Of a DNA stretch of 64,000 bases, positions 8,520 through 17,364 are shown one piece after another; position 1 is the first letter of the stretch; every line of letters begins with the position of its first letter. Both the position numbers and the translations under genes were made by a program. Source of the stretch: Halococcus sediminicola (lineage in GTDB: Archaea; Halobacteriota; Halobacteria; Halobacteriales; Halococcaceae); assembly GCF_000755245.1 (NCBI RefSeq), contig NZ_BBMP01000026.1, positions 276,254 through 340,253 on the forward strand, given 5' to 3'. Below the pieces are notes generated by a model, which was not told where the DNA came from, did no database searches, and worked only from the letters and a program-made list of their open reading frames with translations.

Positions 8520-8714
8520 TACTCTATGGAGATCAACATCTGCCCCTATTCTAGACAATTTATATTGTAGGTATGGGCCAATATATTATCAAAATAGTAG
8601 CGGAAATTACTTATACCCATGCAACAATTACTATTCTAACCAGTTGGGGGTTGAAACTACCTACACCCATCTTGGTTTCGCATAGGAACGGGTCTATGTG
8701 AAAAGAATACAACA
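8520..8714 (+). promoter_or_regulatory. AT-rich promoter region with repeated ACCCAT motifs
   Basis: This stretch is far richer in A+T than the rest of the window. It contains TATA-like sequences (ATTTATATTG near 8560; ACTTATACC near 8610) ahead of the Tat-exported protein gene. A motif close to TAYACCCAT occurs at about 8613 and 8661 and inverted at about 8572 (GGTATGGGC), with one more at about 8051. Such iteration could be binding sites for one of the nearby winged-helix regulators. Confidence 0.4.
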
Positions 8715-9425
8715 ATGACAGACAACGAAGACACCCAATCTAGCAGCACCGAACCGACCACCTTCTTCAGCCGTCGTGGCGTCATGAAAGGGGCTGCCGG
8801 CCTCGTCGGCGCAGGCGCTCTCGCCGGCATGGGTCTCTGGTACGGTACTCAACCCTCGCTCGCGGCGACGCAGTACGAAGCCGCCGAGGGCGGCGACGTG
8901 ACCGTCACTACGAACGCCGGTGAGGTTATGGACGTCAGCATTGCACCAGTAGTTAGTCTCGACTGGAGTAACTTCGGTGGCGGTGTCGACTCGCTCAATC
9001 TTACCGTTGGTGCAGATGTCAATCAAGGCACCAGCACGCCTCTCGATGTCAGCATCACGACCGACAGCGGTTCGTTCAGTTCTCCGGGTGTTGAGTCAAT
9101 TCAGGGGGACGGCCCTGGAAACTATCAGGGTTCGACTACCGTTACTTTCCCCCAAACTAGTATCATCGGCAACACAATTTCGAGCTCCACGTTCCCGACC
9201 TCGGTGGGTGAGGGCCAATCCGCCTCGGCGACAGTGAGCCTCTCGCTTGACGCGAGCGGTGTCACATCGATGGGAGGGTCGAACGTCTCGGCTTCAACGG
9301 CTAATCTCACCTTCGATGTCATCATCGAGAACCCTGATGGAACTGTGACCGCGACCATCGACTCCTCGAACGCCACCGCGACTGGTGCGGATACGGCGGA
9401 CGAGACGACCACGACCGTCAACTAA
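8715..9425 (+). CDS. Tat-exported beta-rich protein of unknown function
   Basis: The 236-residue product has a twin-arginine signal (SRRGVMKGAAGLVGAGALAG) and a mature part rich in Ser, Thr, Val and Gly with alternating beta pattern (GGDVTVTTNAGEVMDVSIAP) and no cysteine. Composition suggests a secreted or surface-exposed beta-sandwich. It is intact, unlike most genes of the surrounding element, and is followed 20 nt later by a small membrane protein, so the pair probably works together. I do not recognise the family. Confidence 0.75.
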   Translation: MTDNEDTQSSSTEPTTFFSRRGVMKGAAGLVGAGALAGMGLWYGTQPSLAATQYEAAEGGDVTVTTNAGEVMDVSIAPVVSLDWSNFGGGVDSLNLTVGADVNQGTSTPLDVSITTDSGSFSSPGVESIQGDGPGNYQGSTTVTFPQTSIIGNTISSSTFPTSVGEGQSASATVSLSLDASGVTSMGGSNVSASTANLTFDVIIENPDGTVTATIDSSNATATGADTADETTTTVN

Positions 9426-9445
9426 CTCCGCGGTTTCCCACTATT

Positions 9446-9844
9446 ATGAGCCGATTCGCATACGTTCTGAGAGCCTCTGGGTTTGTTGGGTTAGTCGCTG
9501 GCTTCGCCGTCCAACTCGTTATCGCAGTGCTCCAAGATCCAATCCTCCTCGAGGGCGCACAAACAGTTCCGGGATGGATGAGCCGTCTCGTCCTCCCTTT
9601 ACTCGGTGGGTCACTCGCCGTGCTGTTCTATGGCACTGTACTGGATGACGTGTTCGCCGGATGGGTTGATCTCTTGACGATCGCCGCGCTCGGCGGTCAG
9701 TGGGGTATTCCAATCGGGATTTACCTTGGGACCATCGTTGGTGCAGGCAGCCCGGCGGGCCTACTGGTCGTTGTCGGCTACGCCTTCCACACGCTCGCTG
9801 CGCTCGCTGTCGCGGTCACGTTTATCCGTCGAGGGCGAGGCTGA
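9446..9844 (+). CDS. Four-helix membrane protein of the integrated element
   Basis: A 132-residue protein with four predicted membrane helices, including VGLVAGFAVQLVIAVLQ near the start and GLLVVVGYAFHTLAALAVAV near the end, and a basic C-terminus (RRGRG). It lies 20 nt after the Tat-exported protein, suggesting co-transcription and perhaps membrane partnership. No catalytic motif is visible. Its 3' end runs into the remains of a winged-helix gene. Confidence 0.7.
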   Translation: MSRFAYVLRASGFVGLVAGFAVQLVIAVLQDPILLEGAQTVPGWMSRLVLPLLGGSLAVLFYGTVLDDVFAGWVDLLTIAALGGQWGIPIGIYLGTIVGAGSPAGLLVVVGYAFHTLAALAVAVTFIRRGRG

Positions 9845-9852
9845 CGCGAAAT

Positions 9853-10295
9853 GTGAATCGAGGATATCTGCTCGAAGCCCGCCCCCGAAATCCATCGCAC
9901 TCGATCTTCCATATAGCCGAAAGCACGTCGGGAACCGCTGCCGCGATCTCGCCGACCACGGACTTTTGACACGAACTCAGAGAGGTGTCTACCAGATCAC
10001 TGAACGTGGCGAGGCATTCCTTACCGGAGAGCTTTCGCCCGTGCTCGGTGTGAGCAGCGCCTCTCTTCTGATACAGACGTATCGATATTTGAACGAACGC
10101 GATGATTCTGCGGTGGGAATTATGAAGGTCGAAAACGGCCACCATATCTACGCAGACGAAATCAGCGAAACTACTGTCGAAGAGGCTGGTGGAACGTATA
10201 TCGGGAACATTGAAGGCGACCTCAATTTGTTTGAAATCTCGTCTGAGAAAGCAGAAGAGCTAGCCGAAAAGATAGAGGAATCGTCATCGGGATGA
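9853..10295 (+). pseudogene. Truncated and frameshifted PhiH1-repressor-like winged-helix gene
   Basis: The stretch starts with LLEARPRNPS in one frame, then near 9895 continues in another as IALDLPYSRKHVGNRCRDLA and HGLLTRTQRGVYQITERGEA, the recognition helix and wing of the family. About 25 residues normally found before this are missing, since the upstream membrane gene occupies that place. A further ~90 residues (ending EKIEESSSG) are AT-rich and unfamiliar. It appears to be a second, damaged regulator of the element. Confidence 0.6.
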
Positions 10296-10322
10296 TTCTA
10301 TTGATTTCTCTGTTTTACACTC

Positions 10323-11741
10323 TCAATCTCGTTCGAGCGGCCGGTAGCGCCGGTCGACGATGGCGACGTCACACTCGATGTCGTGGAGGCGCTGGAAGGT
10401 CGCCGGCGAGAGCAGTCGCGAGACGGCGCTCCGGTCGGCGCTCGCCCCGAGCATGAGGAGATTCTGTCGCGTCGAGGCGTCGGCGAGGAACTCCTCGATC
10501 GGGCCGTGTGCGACGCGGGTCTCGATGTGGGCGTCGAACGTCTCGACCAGCCCCGCGAGCATGCTCTCGGCGTCCCGGCGTTCGTATTCGCCATCGACAC
10601 AGTGACAGATGCTCACCTTGCCCGAGCGCCCGGTGAGCCGGCAGGCGAAATCGAGCATGCTGTGGGCGACGTCGCTCGCGCGCCGGACCGAGACGAGCAC
10701 CCGCGACCACTCGGTGCGGCCGTCGGCCGAACGGTGGGCGATGACGTCCATATCGGTCCGAAAGAGCGACGTGACGAACGTCGAAGTCTGCCCATCGGAG
10801 CGCTCGTAGGGCGTCACGATGAGGTCACAGTTCGCCTCGCGAGCGGCTCCGAGCGCCGTCGTCGCTGGCGATTCCGCTCCGCGCTCGATGACGACCACCT
10901 CGCAGGGGACGTCCATCGTCTCCTCGATGCGCTCGGCACACGCTTCGAGGTGGCTCGCGTGGGTCTTCGTCGCCATCGAGACTTCGGTGTCCGTCCCGCC
11001 GTCGGTGGCGACGTTTTCCGGTGGCGCAACGATATCGAGGAGCACCACTTTGCCGGCGTCGTGGGCGGCGGCGAGACGTGCGCCGAAGGTGGCCGTCGCG
11101 TCGGCGTGTGCGCCGCGCATCGGCACGAGGACGTGGTCGTCGCCCTTGGTCGACTGGTAGAGATAGCGCGCCCGGTGGCGGTAGACCCGCCGGTGCCAGA
11201 GGACGAACACGCCGGCGACGAGCAGGCTCGACACGGCGATGCTGAGCACGTAACTGAACCCGGGCGCGTCGTCGACGACCGCGAGCAGCGCCGTCGAGAA
11301 CGCCGCCGGTTCCTCGACGCCGAACGCCCACGTCGCCCCGCCGGTGAGCAGCATCGCGAGCGCCGCACTGGAGGCGTGAACCGGCTGGGAGCCGCCCGTG
11401 TAGAACAGCCAGCCGGTCGCCTCGACGGCGAGCCAGCCACACAGCGCGCCGACGGTCAGCCCCGCGACGAACCGCAGCGGCGACGAGTAGCGTTCTTCGG
11501 GGTGGGCGAACAGGAGATACGCCCCGGAGGCCAACGGCGGAAAGAGCAGAAAGGAGAGGTTCGTCGCGTTCGAGACGAGCGTCACCAGACCGACCAGCAG
11601 GGGGACGAACAGCACGACCGACAGATGGACGAGGTTGCGCGTGCTTTCGAGCCAGCGACGGAACTCGTGTAGCTCGCGCCGCTCGAACCGCCGCGAGCGC
11701 GCCGCGACGGCCCGACAATACGCCCGCACGTCCTCTCGCAT
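10323..11741 (-). CDS. HPP-type membrane protein with tandem universal-stress domains
   Basis: The 472-residue protein has an N-terminal HPP-family membrane domain of about five helices (LVHLSVVLFVPLLVGLVTLV; SFLLFPPLASGAYLLFAHPE) and two cytoplasmic USP-like nucleotide-binding domains (VLVPMRGAHADATATFGARL; RVLVSVRRASDVAHSMLDFA). The arrangement suggests a transporter or channel gated by nucleotide binding, as inferred for HPP/USP fusions. ATG 11741 was chosen because the longer frame overlaps the DUF2079 gene in a shadow frame. It sits 5 nt after that gene, probably in the same operon. Confidence 0.8.
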   Translation of the reverse strand: MREDVRAYCRAVAARSRRFERRELHEFRRWLESTRNLVHLSVVLFVPLLVGLVTLVSNATNLSFLLFPPLASGAYLLFAHPEERYSSPLRFVAGLTVGALCGWLAVEATGWLFYTGGSQPVHASSAALAMLLTGGATWAFGVEEPAAFSTALLAVVDDAPGFSYVLSIAVSSLLVAGVFVLWHRRVYRHRARYLYQSTKGDDHVLVPMRGAHADATATFGARLAAAHDAGKVVLLDIVAPPENVATDGGTDTEVSMATKTHASHLEACAERIEETMDVPCEVVVIERGAESPATTALGAAREANCDLIVTPYERSDGQTSTFVTSLFRTDMDVIAHRSADGRTEWSRVLVSVRRASDVAHSMLDFACRLTGRSGKVSICHCVDGEYERRDAESMLAGLVETFDAHIETRVAHGPIEEFLADASTRQNLLMLGASADRSAVSRLLSPATFQRLHDIECDVAIVDRRYRPLERD

Positions 11742-11746
11742 ACGTA

Positions 11747-13810
11747 CTACTCGCTGTTCGGATGGAAAACCGTTTCTGCATTCGAGCCGTCCCCGACCGC
11801 GGCCCGACGGTCGGTCGGGGACGATTCGTTCGTCCGGCCGGCCGACTGCACGGTGACGTTTTCGAACGCGAACCGCCCCGCGCCGCCGGCCTGCGAGGCG
11901 CGGAACTCGACGTTCGAGTGCATTCGATCGAGCGTGAACGGGACGGTGACGGTTTCGAGACCGTCGGTGTCCGTGACGTTCTCGGCCGCGACCGGCCGGG
12001 GTGTGGTGCCCGCGGCGACTTCGAGGTTCGCGACCGGCCGCTCGCCGGCGCTCGTCGCGTTCACCCGGAAGGTCGCCACGTACTCGCCGGGCGGGAGCAT
12101 CGCGCTCGGGCCGTACCAATAGTAGGTGCCCTCACCGCCGCCCGAGCCGACGAGCTGGCCGTCGATGCGGAGCGCGTCGTTCGGGATGACGTCCGACAGT
12201 TCGTACGTGCGCGGCTCCACGGTATAATTGCCGCCGATTCCCTCCGGCGAGCCGTTGAACCCACGCTTGAACACCCACACCTCGTCGTCGTAGCGCGCGA
12301 GTCCGTACTCCTTGCCGAGCTGGTCGGTGTAGGTCGTCCTGACCGGCTGTGCCCACTCGACGCCCTGCGTTTCGAGTTTCGTGTCGATGAGGATGTACTC
12401 CGGTGTCGGCTTCTGATTATTACGCTGATAGCGATAGAACAGCGTGCGATTCGCGGTGAAATTGGCGTTCGGCCGCTCGGCGACGTGCGGATAAATATCG
12501 TTTTGGGTAAGCAGCGAGGCGTTGTCTGGGATGGTGTCGATACCCTCCTCCAGCGTCTCGGTGTGTTCGGTGGTCCGCGGCACGGCGTCTTTCTCCGCGC
12601 CGATGGCGACCCCAACGGCCAGATTGACCACCAGTACGAGCGCGAGCAGTCCCGACAACACCGTGCGCGCCGACGCCCGCGCGCTCTCGGTCTCGACGAG
12701 TTCGCTGGTGTCGACGTGTGAGAGCACGCGCACCGCGCCGATGTAGACGAACGGCAGCAAGTAGAGCGGGTAGTGTGCGCCGAACGTGTAGTAGACGTCC
12801 CGCCCGGCAAAGACCCACGCGAAGCCCATGAACGGGATGAGCGATCCAAGTGAGAGTTCGTCGGCGACCGCGAGGAAGAGTACCGGAAGGAGCAAGAGCA
12901 CGAGATAGACCACCTTGTCGAAGATGGCAACCGAGAGCGAATCGACGATGAGCTCCGGGTTGGCGAGCACTATCGTGACCAGTTGGCCGATGCCGACGCG
13001 CGAGCCCTCGACGAACGGCTGTATCGGGGCCGCGATGACGTCCGTCGGCAACCCCGAAGTGTTGCTATATTGACTGATGGCCCAGCCGGCGACCGCCCGC
13101 GCCACGACGAGGATGCCGAACGCGACGCCGATGTACGGAATCTCACGCCGGAGCCGGCCACCGCGATAGGCGACTACGACTAGCCCGACAAGAAAGCCTC
13201 CAATGAGGATGGTCGTGAACTCGTTGGTGAAGAGGGCGAGCGTGAGGAAGGCGAGGAAGGCGATGTAGCGCCGTTCCGAGTAGGTGTAGTAGGCCGCGAA
13301 GATCAGCAGGGGAAGCAGTATCTGCTCTTGGAAGTCGAACAGCCACGCCGACCAGAGGAACGGGTTGAGCGCGTAGGAGGCCGTCACCAGCCCCGCGAGC
13401 CGGTCGCTGTCGATGTGGCTGCGCGCGACCACCCAGAGCATCGGCACGCTCGCCGCGAGCAGGCCGGATTTGATGACTAGCAAGGTATAGGGCGACGGGA
13501 CGAGCGCGTAGATGGGCAGGAAAGCCAGCAAGGTTGCGGTGAAGTGGCCGCCCCAGTAGGAACTATCGGGACCGCGAACGGTGTACTTGCCCTGTTCAAG
13601 GAACCCCTGCCCGTGCAGGGTGGTCTCGAACATGTGGATGTAGCTGCCGAAGTCCGCACCCGTCAACCAGAAACTCCGGTAGAGCACGGAGAGATAGACC
13701 GAGAACCCCACGAACAGCGCGAGCGAGAGCGCGAGGACGTACCACGTCGGACTGCCCCGCTCGGGGAGGAAGTCGCCGGCGGTCGCGGCGACCCGTTCTG
13801 CGGTGCTCAT
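11747..13810 (-). CDS. DUF2079 integral membrane protein, paralogue 2
   Basis: A 687-residue protein with about 12 hydrophobic segments and a C-terminal extracytoplasmic beta-sandwich (YYWYGPSAMLPPGEYVATFR). It begins after a short cytoplasmic leader with RGSPTWYVLALSLALFVGFS. DUF2079 proteins resemble GT-C-type membrane glycosyltransferases in topology, but a catalytic role is not established. It overlaps the tandem paralogue by 4 nt (ATGA), and the two share the same order of segments (TGADFGSYIHMFETTLHGQG; LNPFLWSAWLFDFQEQILLP). Confidence 0.85.
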   Translation of the reverse strand: MSTAERVAATAGDFLPERGSPTWYVLALSLALFVGFSVYLSVLYRSFWLTGADFGSYIHMFETTLHGQGFLEQGKYTVRGPDSSYWGGHFTATLLAFLPIYALVPSPYTLLVIKSGLLAASVPMLWVVARSHIDSDRLAGLVTASYALNPFLWSAWLFDFQEQILLPLLIFAAYYTYSERRYIAFLAFLTLALFTNEFTTILIGGFLVGLVVVAYRGGRLRREIPYIGVAFGILVVARAVAGWAISQYSNTSGLPTDVIAAPIQPFVEGSRVGIGQLVTIVLANPELIVDSLSVAIFDKVVYLVLLLLPVLFLAVADELSLGSLIPFMGFAWVFAGRDVYYTFGAHYPLYLLPFVYIGAVRVLSHVDTSELVETESARASARTVLSGLLALVLVVNLAVGVAIGAEKDAVPRTTEHTETLEEGIDTIPDNASLLTQNDIYPHVAERPNANFTANRTLFYRYQRNNQKPTPEYILIDTKLETQGVEWAQPVRTTYTDQLGKEYGLARYDDEVWVFKRGFNGSPEGIGGNYTVEPRTYELSDVIPNDALRIDGQLVGSGGGEGTYYWYGPSAMLPPGEYVATFRVNATSAGERPVANLEVAAGTTPRPVAAENVTDTDGLETVTVPFTLDRMHSNVEFRASQAGGAGRFAFENVTVQSAGRTNESSPTDRRAAVGDGSNAETVFHPNSE

Positions 13811-15840
13811 GAACTCCCCCCGGAGGCGTTCGTAGTAGCGTTTTTCGATTCGTAGCTCACGCGGACGCCATCGAACGCGACCCGACCATCATCCTCACGG
13901 ATCCCACGGAACTCGACGTCGGAGGTGGTCTCGTTCAGCGTGAACCGAACGGAGACGTTCTGCCAGCCGCTCGCGGGCGCGACCTGCTCGCTGGCGATGC
14001 GGCCGTGGTCGTCGCCGCCACCGACGTCGACCGTCACGACGGGGTCGGAGCCGCTGCCCGAGACGTCGACCCGGAAGGTCGCGGTGTAGGTGCCGGGCGT
14101 GAGCGTGTCGTAGGGACCGAACCAGATGTAATCTCCCTCCGAGCCGTTGGTACTCACGATGGTCCCCTCTTTTCGCTCGCCGGTGCCCGTCGCCATGCTC
14201 GCGGCGTCGTAGCGGCGTGCGCCGGGCTCGGTTTGCTTGATTCCCCGCACCGGCCCGTCGTAGCCGCGCTTGAATACCTGAATGCCGTCCTGATAGCGAT
14301 ACAACCCGTATTCGTCGCCGAGGCGGTCGGCGTAGGTTCCCTGGACGGCTCTCGACCACGGCGCGTTCGGGTTGAGTTGTGTGTCGACGAGGAGGTAGTC
14401 CGGCATGACGGGGTGCCAGCGCTTCTCGTAGGCCCCGAACGTGCCTGGACTCACGATGAACGAGGCGTTCGGTCGCGTCGCCACGTGGGGGTAGATGTCG
14501 TTCTGGGCGATGAGCGAGGCGTTCTCGGGGATGGAGTCGATGGCCGTCTCCAGGGTTTCGCGGTGGTCGTCGTCGGCCGGCGGCGGGACGGAGAGATGGC
14601 CACCGCCGGAGGCCGCCCCGCTCACGAGACAGAGCACCAACACCGCCGAGAGCAGTCCCGAAAACGTCGCACGCGAGGGCCGCGCCAGCCCGTCGAATCG
14701 TTTCGAGAGCCTGTGGAGGGCGTGTATCGTGCCGATGTAGATGAACGGAAGTAGGTACAGCGGGTAGTGGGCACCGAACTCGAAGTACACCGCCTTGGCC
14801 TCGCCGGTGAACACCCACGCGAAGCCGAGATAGGGAACGAGCGCAGCCAGCGAAAGTTCGTCGAACAGCGCGAGAAACATGACTGGGAGCATGAACGCCG
14901 CGAAGAAGAGCAGTTTGTCCGCGACGGCGAAGGTGGCCGAATCGACCAGGAGAAGCGGGTTCGCGAGGACGGTCGCGGCGAGGTCGACGAGTGACACCCG
15001 TCCCATCCCCTGAATGAACGGCTGTAGCGGTTCGGCGACCACGTACGTGGGAAGGCCGCCGAACACGCTATACCGGTCGATGACGGCGCTCGAAACGACG
15101 CGTGCGACGACCACGAGCACGCCCGCACCGAGGATGGCCGGGCTGCGTTTTTTGAGTCGGCCCGCTACGGCTGCGGCGACGAACAGCCCACCGACGAAGC
15201 CCGCGACCGGGAAGATGACGAACTCGTTGGTGAAGAGGACGAGCGCGAGGAAGGCCAGAAAGAGCACCGAGCGGTCGCGCTGGTAGAAGTAGTAGGCGGC
15301 GAACAGGAGCGGTGGAATCAACACCTGCTCTTGGAAGTCGAACGACCACGCCGACCAGAGGAACGGGTTGAACGCGTACGAGACAGTTACGATCCCTGCG
15401 AGGCGGTCGCTGTCGAGGCGGTCGCGCGCGACCAGCCAGAGGACCACCACCGACGCCGCGAGCACGAACGATTTGGCGACCAGCAGCGTGTAGACCGAGG
15501 GAACGAGCGCGAACAGCGGGAGAAAGAGGAGCAGGGTCAGCGAGAAGTGTGCCCCCCAGTACGAGCCGTAGGGCTGGCTCGCACGGTATTTGCCGTGCTG
15601 GAGCCACCCCTCGCCCTGCAGCGTGCTCGAAAACATGTGCGTGTAGGCCCCGAGGTCCGCGCCCGTGGTCTGAAAGCGGGCGTGCATCAGCGACGTGTAG
15701 ATCGAAAAGCCGACGAACAGCGCGAGCGCGAGTCCGAGCACGTACCACGTCGGGCTGCCCCGCTCGGGGAGGGCGTCGAATAGTCGCTCGGTCGCGGAGC
15801 CGGTCGAACCGGGGGTGAGCGTTTCCGTGAGTTTACTCAC
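13807..15840 (-). CDS. DUF2079 integral membrane protein, paralogue 1
   Basis: A 677-residue paralogue of the following gene with the same membrane layout (TGADLGAYTHMFSSTLQGEG; FNPFLWSAWSFDFQEQVLIP) and C-terminal beta domain (YIWFGPYDTLTPGTYTATFR). I chose GTG 15840 because the open frame upstream of it is a shadow of the GtrA gene, which it overlaps by 8 nt. The two copies are clearly diverged, so the duplication is not recent. With a glycosyltransferase and GtrA upstream, a role in building or exporting an envelope glycan is plausible. Confidence 0.85.
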   Translation of the reverse strand: MSKLTETLTPGSTGSATERLFDALPERGSPTWYVLGLALALFVGFSIYTSLMHARFQTTGADLGAYTHMFSSTLQGEGWLQHGKYRASQPYGSYWGAHFSLTLLLFLPLFALVPSVYTLLVAKSFVLAASVVVLWLVARDRLDSDRLAGIVTVSYAFNPFLWSAWSFDFQEQVLIPPLLFAAYYFYQRDRSVLFLAFLALVLFTNEFVIFPVAGFVGGLFVAAAVAGRLKKRSPAILGAGVLVVVARVVSSAVIDRYSVFGGLPTYVVAEPLQPFIQGMGRVSLVDLAATVLANPLLLVDSATFAVADKLLFFAAFMLPVMFLALFDELSLAALVPYLGFAWVFTGEAKAVYFEFGAHYPLYLLPFIYIGTIHALHRLSKRFDGLARPSRATFSGLLSAVLVLCLVSGAASGGGHLSVPPPADDDHRETLETAIDSIPENASLIAQNDIYPHVATRPNASFIVSPGTFGAYEKRWHPVMPDYLLVDTQLNPNAPWSRAVQGTYADRLGDEYGLYRYQDGIQVFKRGYDGPVRGIKQTEPGARRYDAASMATGTGERKEGTIVSTNGSEGDYIWFGPYDTLTPGTYTATFRVDVSGSGSDPVVTVDVGGGDDHGRIASEQVAPASGWQNVSVRFTLNETTSDVEFRGIREDDGRVAFDGVRVSYESKNATTNASGGSS

Positions 15841-16321
15841 GCTTGTCCTCGCCGACGTAGCGTTTGACCGAATCGAGCGACAGCGAGGAGTCCTCGGTCG
15901 CCCAGACCCACTTCTCGCTCGCGCCGAAGCCCCAGAGGAGACCGAGCCCCATCGAGAAGAGGTTCGCCCAGAACAGGGGCACGCCCACGAAGTCGTAGAA
16001 GACGACGAGACCGGCGGTGCCGATGGCGATGCCGACGAGGCGAGTGGCGACGTATTTGACGCCGCGCCAGCACCACTGGCCAAAGCCCGCCGCGCCGCGC
16101 CCGCGCCACGTCCAGCTATCGTTCAGCACGTAGTTCGAGAGCGTGCTGACGATGCGGCCAGCCAGTCCGGCGATCACGTACGAGATGCCGAGTCGCGGCA
16201 GTCCGACGGTCAGTCCCTGATTGATGACCAACCCCACGACCCCGACCATGATGTACATCACGAGCCGCTTGTTCTGCGGGTCGAACAGCGAGCGCTCGCG
16301 GACGGTGTCGAGGACGCTCAC
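15833..16321 (-). CDS. GtrA-family membrane protein
   Basis: A 162-residue protein with four membrane helices in the GtrA pattern (YIMVGVVGLVINQGLTVGLP; GRIVSTLSNYVLNDSWTWRG; WGFGASEKWVWATED). GtrA-like proteins are thought to move lipid-linked sugars across the membrane for later transfer. The start is GTG 16321, overlapping the glycosyltransferase stop by 4 nt. It lies between a cytosolic glycosyltransferase and two multi-pass proteins, the order expected for make-flip-transfer of a glycan. Confidence 0.88.
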   Translation of the reverse strand: MSVLDTVRERSLFDPQNKRLVMYIMVGVVGLVINQGLTVGLPRLGISYVIAGLAGRIVSTLSNYVLNDSWTWRGRGAAGFGQWCWRGVKYVATRLVGIAIGTAGLVVFYDFVGVPLFWANLFSMGLGLLWGFGASEKWVWATEDSSLSLDSVKRYVGEDKRE

Positions 16322-17364
16322 GCGCGCACCTCCGTCCGGGTCGGGCCGTTCTCGTCTCTGACCGGCGGCGAGACGAGCAGCGATTTCAGTCTGGGATAGA
16401 TCGCCTCGAAGCTGTGCGATTCGCCCTCGGCGCGCGCACGCCGACAGCGCGCTTCGTAGCCGTCGTCGTGGAGCCACTCGCCGTGGAGGCGGGCGATCGC
16501 GTGGGCCATTCCGCGGGCGGTCTCCGCTTGCAACACGGCCTCGTTCTCGCGGACGTGTGTCGAAAGCGGCGTCGTCACCACCGGGGTACCCGATGCACAG
16601 GCTTCGTTGATGACCATGCTGTCGGTGTCGACGCGCGCCGGGTGGAGCACGACGTGAGCGCGTGCGTAGGCGTCGGCGAGTTCTTCTTCGGTGAGGAAGC
16701 CCAGCCCCTCAACGTCGCCCGCGCCATCGCCGGTCGTCACGACGCGGATCTCCGGCGGGAGGCGTGCGGCCACGTCCTGAATCGTGTCCCAGCCCTTCTC
16801 GCGGATGTGTGCGGCGGTCGTGAGCACGGTAAACTCATCGTCAAGGTCTCTCCGGTCGGGGGTGAACTGCTCGGCGTCGACGAAGTTCGGGATGTGCACC
16901 GTGTTGGGATGTGGCGACTCGTAGGCCGGCGTCACCGAGTGGACGACGTCGAAGCGCGAGAGGTCGTGTTTGCCGAGCAGTCGGTAGAGCAGTTTCGTGG
17001 TCGTGGGCACTAGTCCATAATGGGCCTCGTAGAGCTTCTTCGAGACGTAGACCCACGAGTGGATGCCCGCGATGCGGGTGCCACCACCCGAAAAGAACAC
17101 CTCCGAGAAGGGGTTGTAGAAGACGTAGGCCGTATCGAACTCCGAGAGGTCGTGGTGCCACGACTCGCGGTAGGGAACCTGGGAATCGAGCACCTCGCGC
17201 ACGTCGACGCGGCGCTCACCTCCCGGAGCGTACGGCAGCGCGCGCACCGAGACGTCGATGCCGTCGGCGGCCAGTCGGTTGGCGAGCGCACAGACCCACT
17301 TCTCGCCGCCGCGGTAGTGCTCGACCGAGAGATGTGGGCAGAGAGCGATGCGTGTTCCCGACAT
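16318..17364 (-). CDS. GT4-type glycosyltransferase
   Basis: A 348-residue GT-B-fold enzyme starting MSGTRIALCPHLSVEHYRGG. The C-terminal half carries the usual nucleotide-sugar site: VLTTAAHIREKGWDTIQDVA, VVTTGDGAGDVEGLGFLTEE and the E-x7-E-like SMVINEACASGTPVVTTPLS. It is the first gene of the minus-strand operon (GT4, GtrA, DUF2079 twice, probably HPP/USP). Donor and acceptor cannot be read from sequence. A minus-strand TATA-like GCTTAATTGG near 17465-17474 could be its promoter. Confidence 0.88.
   Translation of the reverse strand: MSGTRIALCPHLSVEHYRGGEKWVCALANRLAADGIDVSVRALPYAPGGERRVDVREVLDSQVPYRESWHHDLSEFDTAYVFYNPFSEVFFSGGGTRIAGIHSWVYVSKKLYEAHYGLVPTTTKLLYRLLGKHDLSRFDVVHSVTPAYESPHPNTVHIPNFVDAEQFTPDRRDLDDEFTVLTTAAHIREKGWDTIQDVAARLPPEIRVVTTGDGAGDVEGLGFLTEEELADAYARAHVVLHPARVDTDSMVINEACASGTPVVTTPLSTHVRENEAVLQAETARGMAHAIARLHGEWLHDDGYEARCRRARAEGESHSFEAIYPRLKSLLVSPPVRDENGPTRTEVRA

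Larger units (their letters stand above)
5798..10300. mobile_element. Degenerate integrated element (provirus/ICE remnant) at tRNA-Thr
   Basis: From the tRNA to the 3' end of the HPP/USP gene lies a block unlike the rest of the window. It contains a tyrosine integrase directly after the tRNA, two PhiH1-repressor-like winged-helix genes, short virus-like ORFs, a markedly AT-rich segment (about 8520-8715) and at least five genes interrupted by frameshifts, while the flanking chromosome shows none that I could find. I searched by eye for a second copy of the tRNA 3' end that would mark the distal att site and did not find one, so the right boundary near 10300 is inferred from gene content. Confidence 0.65.

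Noticed and set aside
5873..10322. Second attachment site (direct repeat of the tRNA-Thr 3' end)
   Set aside because: Searched by eye for TTCAAATCCC and CACCGGC-type matches before the HPP gene; none convincing.
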